This document shows, piece after piece, positions 50,801 to 59,074 of a DNA stretch of 64,000 nt. A program made the translations under genes and the position numbers. How positions within the stretch are numbered: position 1 is the first letter of the stretch; every line of letters begins with the position of its first letter. The DNA is from Embiotoca jacksoni (Eukaryota; Chordata; Actinopteri; Embiotocidae): the NCBI GenBank assembly GCA_022577435.1, contig JAKOON010000014.1, positions 46,001 to 110,000 on the forward strand, read 5' to 3'. The notes under the pieces were generated by a model, which saw only the letters and a list, made by a program, of their open reading frames with translations, had not been told where the DNA came from and ran no database searches.

Positions 50801-52100
50801 TAGACGACATGCTATAGTATGACTTTATATCATATTATAGACGACATGCTATAGTGTGACTTTTTTTTCATGTTATAGACAACATGCTATAGTATGACTT
50901 TATATCATATTACAGACGACATGCTATAGCATGACTATATCATATTATAGACGACATGCTATAGTATGACTTTATATCATATTACAGACGACATGCTATA
51001 GCATGACTATATCATATTATAGACGACATGCTATAGTATGACTTTATATCATATTACAGACGACATGCTATAGTATGACTTTATATCATATTACAGACGA
51101 CATGATATAGCATGACTATATCATATTATAGATGACATGCTATAGCATGACTATATCATATTATAGACGACATGCTATAGTATGACTTTATATCATATTA
51201 CAGACGACATGCTATAGCATGACTATATCATATTATAGACGACATGCTATAGTATGACTTTATATCATATTACAGACGACATGCTATAGCATGACTATAT
51301 CATATTATAGACGACATGCTATAGTGTAACTTTATATCATATTATAGGCGACATGCTATAGTATGACTTTATATCATATTATAGACGACATGCTATAGTA
51401 TGACTTTATATCATATTATAGACGACATGCTATAGTGTGACTTTATATCATATTATAGACGACATGCTATAGTATGACTTTATATCATATTACAGACGAC
51501 ATGCTATAGTATGACTTTATATCACATTTTAGACGACATGCTATAGTGTGACTTTATATCATATTGCAGACGACATGCTATAGTGTGACTTTATATCATA
51601 TTACAGACGACATGCTGTAGTATGACTTTATATCATATTATAGACGACATGCTATAGTATGAATATATCATATTATAGACGACATGCTATAGTATGACTT
51701 TATATCATATTACAGACGACATGCTATAGTATGAATATATCATATTATAGACGACATGCTATAGTATGACTTTATATCATATTATAGACGACATGCTATA
51801 GTGTGACTTTTTTTTCATGTTATAGACAACATGCTATAGTATGACTTTATATCATATTACAGACGACATGCTATAGCATGACTATATCATATTATAGACG
51901 ACATGCTATAGTATGACTTTATATCATATTACAGACGACATGCTATAGCATGACTATATCATATTATAGACGACATGCTATAGTATGACTTTATATCATA
52001 TTACAGACGACATGCTATAGCATGACTATATCATATTATAGACGACATGCTATAGTGTAACTTTATATCATATTATAGGCGACATGCTATAGTATGACTT
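47900..52100. repeat. Terminal short-period duplications (1,056 bp and 947 bp)
   Basis: Near the right edge the higher-order period shortens. GTGATTTTATATC is at 47,946 and 49,003, and GTAAAAG is at 48,740 and 49,796, both about 1,056 bp apart. Further right, an eight-T run (GACTTTTTTTTCATG) at 50,861 and 51,808 and a TCACATTTTAG variant at 50,575 and 51,522 are 947 bp apart. TATGAATATATC monomers are largely confined to this end and to about 45.8 kb. Confidence 0.78.
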
Positions 52101-52259
52101 TATATCATATTACAGACGACATGCTATAGTATGACTTTATATCATATTACAGACGACATGCTATAGTATGACTTTATATCATATTATAGACGACATGCTA
52201 TAGTATGACTTTATATCATATTACAGACGACATGCTATCGTATGACTTTATATCATATT

Positions 52260-52330
52260 ATAAACGACATGCTATAGTATGACCTTATATCATATTATAG
52301 ACGACATGCTATAGTTTGACTTAGTTCAGA
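52260..52330. other. Right boundary of the satellite array
   Basis: The array stops within one monomer. The last units carry scattered changes (TATAAACGAC, GACCTTATATC, TAGTTTGAC), and periodicity ends after GACTTA at about 52,322. No truncated transposon, target-site duplication or inverted repeat is obvious at the junction. Confidence 0.85.
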
Positions 52331-52494
52331 CATTCACTGAAGTCTGAACTCTTCCTCCCCACTTTCATATATCAATCTGTCCGGATGCCAACATCTCTAC
52401 TACTCCTTTATGTTCAATAGAAGTGGTTTATATTCATTACCAGTCTATCACACATAGAGGCACCTAAAGGCAATTTGTAAAACCACCAACTAAC
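52331..52494. other. Short unique AT-rich flank, no gene seen
   Basis: Unique sequence between the satellite edge and the tRNA-derived remnant. I see no open frame, motif or repeat of note here. Confidence 0.6.
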
Positions 52495-52556
52495 AGGTCC
52501 GGATTTGAACCCAGAAACTTTCACTGCGAGGCATCAATATTAACCACTGCACCGCA
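52495..52556 (-). mobile_element. Degenerate tRNA-derived (SINE-like) remnant
   Basis: Read on the minus strand this segment carries a perfect RNA polymerase III B box, GGTTCAAATCC (52,501 to 52,511). About 30 bp upstream is an A-box-like TGCAGTGGTTA (around 52,541 to 52,551), the usual order and spacing in a tRNA-derived promoter. The GCAGTGGTTA plus TGGGTTCAAATCC combination is typical of tRNA-like repeats scattered through fish genomes. Only the head is recognisable; no tail or target-site duplication was found. It is probably a fossil fragment rather than a working tRNA gene, because no acceptor stem closes. Confidence 0.6.
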
Positions 52557-52601
52557 CACAAACTACACTTTAACAAGAGATTCACATATGACATTTTTCT
52601 T

Positions 52602-52665
52602 ACATATATATCTATATCTATATATAGATATAGATATAGATCTATATCTATATATATATATATAT
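52602..52665. repeat. (TATATC/TATAGA)n AT microsatellite
   Basis: A run of TATATC and TATAGA units grading into (TA)n. It is largely self-complementary, because TATATC units on one side face GATATA units on the other, so it could extrude as a hairpin. It is a simple sequence repeat with no coding content. Confidence 0.85.
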
Positions 52666-52881
52666 GCACGCATGTATAATCCCAGTGTTCCTCACCATGT
52701 TTACGTCCTTCATTAATAATCATGTTTCCTCTATTTCTTCAAGACCCTGTCTCAGATCTTAAATATAAATATGACTTGTTTTCTATCAGTTTAGTGGTTT
52801 TGTTCATAGTTCCAGTTACACAGAATTCAGTTGGAAGTCACAAACTCTTCAAAGTGTGATAAAATAATCTCCCTGGATTAA

Positions 52882-53289
52882 AACCGTAAACTGAGTCCGG
52901 CTGTGGATCTGAAGTTCCCCGCTGCGTCGCCCCGCTCTGCCCGCATGTTGTTTACCAGCAGCGGGGAGACCTCGGAGGGTTTACCCACCTACCAGTCACA
53001 TCCAGACGGCTCCGGATCTCTCCGACATGTCGCCGTCCGTCCCCCCGCGGCTCCCTCCGGCCGCCGGCCTCGCTGCGTGGCCTGACCGCGGCGCGAAGCT
53101 TCGTTTACAGCAACATGGAAGACGAAGTGTTGAAAGTGTGTTAAAAGTAGTGGAAGTGTGTTTGGAGGAAGGCAGCAGCTTCCCTGTTCCTCCTCCTCCC
53201 CTTCCGCTCCTCCCGCTTTAACCTCTTGGCTTCTGCGGAGGTTTGAACGGCTAAAAACAGACGAGCCACCGGCGGATCTTCATCCAGAG

Positions 53290-53326
<37 letters not shown>

Positions 53327-53345
53327 ATGTTGGAGCCTCGCGGAG
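52882..53345. other. CpG-rich patch with no recognised gene
   Basis: GC and CpG content rise sharply here compared with the AT-rich sequence on both sides (for example GCGGCGCGAAGC near 53,090). Short frames are open on both strands. The + strand has ATG codons at about 52,945 and 53,027. The minus strand has a 61-codon frame (53,141 to 53,326) whose start lies in the CAT repeat and which encodes a basic Arg/Lys/Glu-rich peptide. I recognise none of them. It could be a small CpG island or unassigned promoter for an upstream or antisense transcript. Confidence 0.4.
53294..53326. repeat. (CAT)11 trinucleotide microsatellite
   Basis: Eleven uninterrupted CAT units (ATG on the minus strand) at the edge of the CpG-rich patch. 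The apparent poly-Met start of the minus-strand frame is an artefact of this repeat. Confidence 0.95.
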
Positions 53346-53349
53346 ATGA

Positions 53350-54149
53350 AGATGAAAGTTCAGACATGAAGATTCAGAGTTTAACAACTTTAATTAGACC
53401 ATGAGAACCCCCAAACCTCTTCCCCCTTATATTTACTGTGTTACTATATGTACTATATACTGAAGTATATATCAATATATGAAATATCATAAAGAATTGT
53501 ATTTTCCGTGACTCAGCTTCGGTTCGTGTGATCAGACATTTCTGCTGTCTGTCAACAACACATGAAATCATGTTCATTTAACTTTTATCTGACATTCATT
53601 GAAAAAAATAAATCAAAAAAGAATTAAATAATTGCCGCCATAATTACCTTGCAATAAATAAGTTTTCCTTTGCTGCCAAAATACATATTTATTTCCTTTA
53701 AGTACTTTAAGTATGCATTCAATATGAATTACTATTTATTTTCCCCTGTAATATGGATAACAGCAACAAAAGAGGCTGATTTAAACAATTCAAAATGCTT
53801 TCTTATATTAAATAGTCATAAATCAGGGTTTCTGCAGTTCAAGAAGACCTTTTTAATTCCACTATATTGGCCAAAGAAATCAAAGATCAGTTAAAACTGT
53901 CTGAATCTTATGAAGCGATAATTTGATTTGTTTCATAAAAATAACACATATGTTAAAACATTTGGAGGTTTTAGCTTCAACATGTGATGTTTTTGAGCTT
54001 TGAGCTGACGGAAAGTTGAATTGAAGCCGTTTTGAAGACTCTGTGCTCCGATCCTCCAGGCTGCACTTCCCCCTGACACCAGGCGGTGGCGCTGTTTCCA
54101 CAGTTGGTGAGCTACCTCTGTTTGGTGAAGGACTATGTTGTAAAAATCT
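53350..54149. other. AT-rich intergenic stretch, no gene seen
   Basis: This stretch has A/T runs and only short frames without codon bias or recognisable motifs. A GC-richer segment at 54,050 to 54,125 (CACCAGGCGGTGGCGCTG) resembles weakly a CTCF site or an old repeat fragment. The 129-codon minus-strand frame across 53,933 to 54,322 reads through it but resembles nothing known to me. Confidence 0.6.
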
Positions 54150-54871
54150 TTCCAACTGTTAATTTTCGGAGTTTCTTCGCCTCCCCGGAGGTGTGCTCGG
54201 TGCTTCTGGGGACCGTGTGAGCGCCGCTGCCGGAGGACCGGGCGGCCGGCCCGGGGTTCACCGTGTCGGGCAGCTGTTTGTCGGGTTTCTGGTGTCTGGC
54301 TGGAGCTTTTACTGCCAACCAAGTTAGCTCAACAGCTAATCCTGAAGTCACGTCAACTGCGTGGATTCGAATTAAAAGTTCGCCCGGTTCGGCCCGGTTC
54401 GGTTCGGTTCGGCTGTATGACGACACGGAACTTGGTCTCGGCTGTTTTTGCGGCGGGTTCGTATTTTTTCGCGGTTTTACGGAGTCCTAAAATCTGCTTT
54501 AGAAGCAGCAGCCAGTGAAGCGGAGCTGCGGGTGTTAAGTGACGCTCTGTCCCGCAGTCCCACTCGGATAAGGTGGTTTTCGGACGGAGATGCGGTAGAG
54601 CGGAGGCCGCCTCGGTGTTCAGCCCGCGGACTTGGCGGCTCTGGGTTTGCTTCTACTGAGGCCTGCGGGTCGGGCTTCCACCGGGCTTGAGTAAGGCCCC
54701 GACACCGCCATCGAGAGGTCGAAGGCCGGCAGTTGGCGCCGCAACCGCCGGGCCTGTGGACTAGGGTATGGAAAGGATGGAAGTGGACCAGTGCGCAGGC
54801 GCAGCTGGCGGAGCAGGAGGGGGCGGGGCACTCCGCAGGTCGAACAGCGCCCCCATGATCACCAGTGTCAG
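54150..54871 (+). promoter_or_regulatory. CpG-island promoter and 5' leader of the PABIR-like gene
   Basis: Roughly 700 bp of CpG-dense sequence ends in the first coding exon. Inside exon 1 there is a near-consensus NRF1 site, TGCGCAGGCGCA (54,792 to 54,803), and an Sp1-type GC box, GGGGCGGGGC (54,820 to 54,829). No TATA box stands at a suitable distance, which suits a broad housekeeping promoter. A CGGTTCGGTTCGGTTCGG micro-repeat sits at about 54,393 to 54,412. The transcription start itself cannot be placed from sequence. Confidence 0.6.
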
Positions 54872-57520
54872 GTCAGTGGTATGACATCGACACCAAATTC
54901 CATTCAAAAATCACTCAGTTTATATTTATTGTTCTCAGGTAGCCAACATACACCTCTCATTTACCGTGATCCTTAATGCATCAGAGATACTCTTTAATTC
55001 GGAATTTTAACAAACAATACTTATTTCAACAAAACTTGTCTTTAAAATAGTATTTATGAGTTTTACATGACAGATACAGAGAACAAAAATAGCAAATATT
55101 CAATCAAGGAACACGACAGGATGACAGAGTTAGCAAGAGTTGTGGGGTTTTTTTTTTAAAAGAAATGAATGAAGTGTTTTCTGTTAGTGATTCAGGATTA
55201 AACAGAAGCAGGTGTCTCATGTTGTTGATGTCTCTCAGTGACGGGATGACCGTCTTCAGTCCGGTGTCCTCGGCTCGGTACCGACGCAGCAGCGTGTCCA
55301 TCAACCCCAGCTGCCCATCACAGGTATGTAACACAGAATATGTTCCCCAGAGAGCGGCGCCCAGGTAGGAACTATCATCAGAGTCGAGGTCCTGAACCTT
55401 CAGCAGCTTGTTGTCTTCATCACTTCTGTTTCTCGGCTGCAATTCTGAAACAAATTCTCGTTGGATCAAATTCACATGTTTAAGTAGCAAAAACATTGTG
55501 TGTGTTTATGTGTATATATTTAATACTTCATATTTAATACTTAATCAGAGCAGTGCTGCTTCAACCAACATTTAACCACATGAACGCAGCTGCAGTGTTC
55601 AACCACTAGATGGCAGTAGAGGCTCCAGATGAGGACTCACTTCCTCCTCCGTCAGTGAGGCTGGTAGATCAGTGTGAAGCTGAGAAAGTGTGAACTGGTC
55701 CTTTAAGGCCTGAACATGACCGCAGGTCTGCAGGACTCGTTCATCCGTCCTGTTTGTTTCCTTTCAGCTCGTGTCTCCGTTCTCTCTGACTGGAGACAGA
55801 CTGGACCACAAGAGACAGGTGAGGACAGTAATATGATAAGAAACTACATTTGACAGTGTATGAAGCATGTTTCAGACTGTGGGTGAAACCAACTGAGCCG
55901 CTTCAGGACGTCACTGCAGAATATAACCGCAGCAGAAGTGTGTGTGAGCAGCTCCTGGCTGCAGTGCATCATGGGAGTTCAGACAAACATCACTGATCAC
56001 TGTGAAACTGAAGGAAACTTAAAATCAGACAGATTCTCAGGCAACTTCTGAACTGTATTTCTCCAGAGATTTATTCTGAAAGGACAGCAGAGATAATGGT
56101 AGAAACAGGAAGTGAGAGTCACTCAACATCTTTACAGGATGTCAACAACAACAACAACGTTTAAAATGTCGTCCAGTTAAATTAAACTACGACGTGCGTC
56201 AACGACAGGATTTAAAGAGCAGAGGAAACGTTTGGATGGAGTTCCCGTTTCCTCGGCGATCCAACATGGAGTCTAACAGCAGCTGTTTGTGTTCGGTCAG
56301 GAGGAGAACATGGAGATGGCGCTCAGAGGGAGTCTGCAGAGACTCAGGTAAAACACCTGCACACCTGCAGCTTGAGCTCTAAGCAGCCGATCGTAACGTC
56401 TCCTCTGTCTCTCCAGTCCTTCCAGTCTCATGCCGGTTCCTCCAGTCAGCCAGTGGCACGACCGCACGCCAGCGGTGAGCCTCCACCGCCGCGCTCTTAT
56501 TTTGATGGTCTCTGGCTGGGCTTCCTGTCAGTTAGGCCACTGAGGTTGATGGGTAGTGTAGTTTATTTTTAGAGCATTAGATGGAGACATGTGATTGGTC
56601 AGGAAAGAACCAGGAAGCATTTCAGCATCTGGCATACTAATCTGGATCCTGGTCTGAATCCAGATCAGACCGTTCAGACCAAATCCAGATCAAAGCATTT
56701 AAACTAAATCCAGATCAAGTTTCAAGCTCTTCTGTTTTTCTCTTCTTCTTCAGTGGTTTCCGTCGCAGGACAGCGGCGTCACACCGAACTCGTCCCCGAG
56801 TCCGACCCGGCGTTTCCGGTTCGTACAAACACAAACAGACCTTTTTATCGGGTGTTTTCTGCGTTTGTGTCGGTGTGTTGACGAGTCTGTCGGTTGTCCT
56901 GCAGCCCGGCGGTCGGCGCCACGGTGAGGTGGCCGGCGTTAACGCCCCTGAAGAGGAAAGGTGAGTCAGATTTAACCTGCAGGAACCTCTCTGTCCACAC
57001 GGGGGCAGTGGAAACAAGCTGTGGACACGACAGACTTTTCTTCGTACATGAACTTTTCCTGTTGGTCTGTTTTCGGTCTTCTTTCTGAGAGCAGCGAGAC
57101 CGAAACGCAGCTAAAAGACGCTAAAAGACAGAACTGTCACAAAACACGGATCATAGAAAAAACTGTTTTCTTTCTGAAACATTTAGCAGAATAATTTTTA
57201 AAAAAAGTTTGTCTTTTAGGAGGGGTGGAGTCAGACGGACCCCCAAAGAAGCTTTTTGTTGCCGGGGTAACAGACCCCACCCACCGCAGCAGCTACACAG
57301 TCAGGTGAGGCTCACCTGAAACACATGAATAATTACATTATTATAAATAAAACATGAAAACTCACCGTCTTCTTCCCGCCTCTCGTCTCCCATCAGTGTG
57401 TCTCAGTCGGTGGCACAGTCTCCTCCAGCAGGGGGCGTCAGTCCTCAGTCCAGCCCTCTGTCTGTGTCCCCTCCCCCCTCCTTCGCCCCCTTCATCTCCC
57501 ACCAGCACCCCCGACACTGA
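54768..57520 (+). CDS. PABIR/FAM122-family PP2A-B55 regulator, nine exons, 224 aa
   Basis: Coding exons: 54768-54871, 55239-55323, 55768-55818, 56301-56347, 56417-56474, 56754-56818, 56905-56960, 57220-57304, 57397-57520. All introns are GT/AG and all phases join, giving 675 nt including TGA. Family marks in order: LRRSNSAP (22-29), which also fits a 14-3-3 mode-I site; RYRRSS (48-53); RLDHKRQEENMEMALR (74-89), aligning with the B55-binding helix RLHQIKQEEGMDLI of FAM122A; SPSPTRRF (129-136); TPLKRK (150-155) then PPKKLF (163-168), a likely bipartite nuclear signal; a Ser/Pro-rich tail. FAM122A binds PP2A-B55 and inhibits it, affecting mitotic entry and checkpoint control. The start has an in-frame TAG at 54,762 and G at -3 and +4. 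MERMEVD matches the family EKMELD start. Human FAM122A is longer (near 290 residues) and intronless. Which paralogue this is remains open. The donor after exon 6 (GTTCGT) is weak. Confidence 0.85.
55603..55616 (+). promoter_or_regulatory. CTCF-like motif in intron 2
   Basis: CCACTAGATGGCAG fits the CTCF core CCASYAGRKGGCR at every position. The surrounding AACCACTAGATGGCAGTAG also occurs in dispersed vertebrate repeats, so it may have arrived with an old repeat. Occupancy is unproven. Confidence 0.5.
56143..56158. repeat. (CAA)5 microsatellite in intron 3
   Basis: Five CAA/ACA units inside intron 3 of the PABIR-like gene. It is a short simple repeat with no evident function. Confidence 0.8.
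57425..57437 (+). promoter_or_regulatory. CTCF-like motif inside the last coding exon
   Basis: CCAGCAGGGGGCG is a full match to the CTCF core and lies in exon 9 of the PABIR-like gene, where it encodes part of the Ser/Pro/Gly-rich tail. It has the same orientation as the motif in intron 2. Whether it is bound cannot be told from sequence. Confidence 0.5.
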
Positions 57521-57860
57521 AGCCCCCGTCAGCCCGACCCGTCACTGTGGGCGCCGACCGACCATCAGCAGCTCTGGAGACACTCAACCAGGAGGCACCT
57601 TAATTCTGCTCCAATCATCTGCAAGCATCACTGTAAGCCCCGCCCCTTCCTGCAACCACATCTGTCCCGACAGACAGACCGAGCTGTGTTCCTATTGGCC
57701 GCTTCTCCAATCACTCAGCTCATTGGACAACAGCTGTCACGTTCCCCGGCCACGTTCCCCAACAATCTGAGACAAACGTGTCGGAACAGTTGTCAAATTT
57801 GTTCTTTGAGTCGCATCATTTTGCTGCTTCTTGGATGAATAAAATCTCGGTTCCCGTCAG
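57521..57860 (+). other. Proximal 3' UTR of the PABIR-like gene
   Basis: Non-coding sequence from the stop codon to just past the first canonical poly(A) signal, AATAAA at 57,838 to 57,843. The signal is 318 bp after the stop. A U/GU-rich downstream element is not striking, so use of more distal sites is possible. Confidence 0.6.
57838..57843 (+). terminator. Canonical AATAAA poly(A) signal
   Basis: First AATAAA after the stop codon of the PABIR-like gene. Later AATAAA copies on the same strand, in strongly AT-rich sequence, are at about 59,807, 60,061, 61,729 and 61,876 and could serve longer isoforms. Confidence 0.6.
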
Positions 57861-57863
57861 ACC

Positions 57864-57891
57864 GATCAGCTGTTCACGATCAGCTGTTCAC
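57864..57891 (+). repeat. Tandem 14-bp duplication
   Basis: GATCAGCTGTTCAC occurs twice back to back just after the poly(A) signal. Each copy holds a CAGCTG E-box. It is a small local duplication. Confidence 0.85.
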
Positions 57892-58470
57892 CAAGATCAA
57901 CTAGAGTTAAAGATTCGGAGGTGCTGATGCTTCAGATAAGGTCTTGAGTTTTAATCAAGATGTAAAAGAAGGCGATTTTATTTTTATTTCCAAATGGTCT
58001 CGAAAAGGCACTTCAGGAATATTTGTTACCACGGTAACGATCCAGGAGTCAAACCGGTTGGAAGTTAAGTTTGGAAACTTGTTGATGTTTCTGTCGGGAA
58101 GACGTAGATTTATGTCGACGAGCTGAAGTCACGACTGACGGATTCGATCTGGACTCCGGCAGAGAACCGAGGTTATTCTTAGACATTTCACAGAATACAC
58201 GAAGAACGACGATAAACGAATGAAAAGTCGTGAAATATATCGGAAACAGACGAAGGGGGTCGAGCAGTTTGTTTTGTGTCAGATATGTTTGAGTCAAACA
58301 GAAATTCTGAACAAAGTTTCAGTCGTCGAAGACTTTTGTGTTTTAACGAAAACTTTAATGCGTCGTCGGCCGGTCGGTCGCCCCGGGCGACGGAGCGCTT
58401 CATAGCAGCTTGTTAATAGTGTGTCTATATTATCTATGAATACCAACAGCTCACCTTCCTGCAGCCTGAT

Positions 58471-58478
58471 TGTAAATA
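58471..58478 (+). promoter_or_regulatory. Pumilio-type element TGTAAATA
   Basis: An exact match to the PUF consensus UGUANAUA on the + strand, 950 bp after the stop of the PABIR-like gene. It matters only if the distal 3' UTR is transcribed. Confidence 0.3.
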
Positions 58479-58694
58479 TGAATCTTCGCTCTTTCCTCTG
58501 AGGTGCGTTTATACTTTTACTTTTTCACAACTAGTTTTCAGACCGACGACTTCTACGATAAATCCTCCGCACGTCTTTAGATTCCTCCGAGTTCAGCACC
58601 GACGGCGGCGAAGTCGTGTCCAATTTGTTCGTCCAATTAAACGGCCTGAAAATTCGCTTTAAAAAAATCATTTAAAAAAAGCCCCCTGAAGTGA

Positions 58695-58710
58695 ACCATG
58701 AGGGGGCGCT
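58695..58710 (+). promoter_or_regulatory. Weak CTCF-like motif
   Basis: The segment CCATGAGGGGGCGCTA keeps the AGGGGGCGC half of the CTCF core but departs from consensus at two upstream positions. It is of interest only beside the two better matches nearby in the same orientation. Confidence 0.3.
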
Positions 58711-59074
58711 ATGATAAAGACTCACACCGTAGTTTACATCCGAATGCTTTACAGCCACGTGTTCCTGAGATAGAGCTGATATAGGCCACGCCCCTTTAGG
58801 CCTAAAAAAATAGTTTCTTTGCCAAAAAAAAAAAGTTTCACCTATATTTTTGAACTAGATATTATTGTGATAAATATTCAGCCTGTTGAATTTTGAATGT
58901 GAACAACGATCGGCTGTGAAACCGTTTCGTACGAATCAAATTCAGCCGCACGTGTTCGAGACCGGCTTCGTATCAACTTCCTTTAAAAATATGACTCCGT
59001 AAGCAGCGATTCACCGACGTGGACTTTGATCATATTAATGACTCGACACGTGAGCACAAAGCTGGCTTCGGTAG

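Larger units (their letters stand above)
1..52322. repeat. 52-kb AT-rich satellite array, 37-bp monomer
   Basis: One head-to-tail tandem array fills this stretch without a single foreign insertion that I can see. The commonest monomer is 37 bp and about 27% GC. It has the core TAGACGACATGCTATAG followed by TATGACTTTATATCAT. Frequent variants are 35 bp (GACTATATCAT in place of GACTTTATATCAT, or loss of AT after CTATAG) and 34 bp (AGACATGC in place of AGACGACATGC). Dividing the length by about 36.5 bp gives roughly 1,400 copies. There are no spacers, so it is not a CRISPR array, and no frame stays open for 60 codons. Recurrent point variants (TGCAGACGAC, GTGTCAC, GATATAG, GACGAGATG, TAGGCGAC) are shared between distant copies and define higher-order blocks, annotated separately. 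The array starts before the window. Centromeric, pericentromeric or subtelomeric satellite are all possible; the sequence alone does not decide. Confidence 0.98.

Noticed and set aside
1..52322. CRISPR-like array of 37-bp repeats
   Set aside because: Repeats abut with no unique spacers, the DNA is vertebrate-like, and there are no cas genes.
1..52322. Telomeric repeat or CENP-B box in the satellite
   Set aside because: No TTAGGG runs occur, and no monomer contains TTCG or CGGG, so the CENP-B box (NTTCGNNNNANNCGGGN) cannot be present.
52495..52556. Functional tRNA gene
   Set aside because: A and B boxes are recognisable, but no cloverleaf or acceptor stem closes around them.
52490..52723. 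77-codon minus-strand frame
   Set aside because: It spans the AT microsatellite and the tRNA-derived remnant; the Tyr/Ile/Asp repeats are microsatellite translation.
52903..53221. Two overlapping + strand frames in the CpG-rich patch
   Set aside because: One begins only at a GTG, neither matches a known family, and open frames are expected by chance in GC-rich DNA.
53141..53326. 61-codon minus-strand frame with eleven Met residues
   Set aside because: The Met run is the (CAT)11 microsatellite; the remaining short basic peptide is not recognised and has no support as a gene.
53933..54322. 129-codon minus-strand frame
   Set aside because: It crosses from AT-rich intergenic DNA into the CpG island without codon bias or motifs, antisense to the likely 5' leader.
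54791..54976. 61-codon + strand frame
   Set aside because: It is an out-of-frame shadow of exon 1 of the PABIR-like gene and continues into intron 1.
56715..57017. 100-codon minus-strand frame
   Set aside because: It is antisense to exons 6 and 7, whose + strand reading has matching splice sites, phases and family motifs.
57354..57770. 138-codon + strand frame
   Set aside because: It is the wrong frame across exon 9 and the 3' UTR; the frame consistent with all upstream exon phases stops at 57,520.
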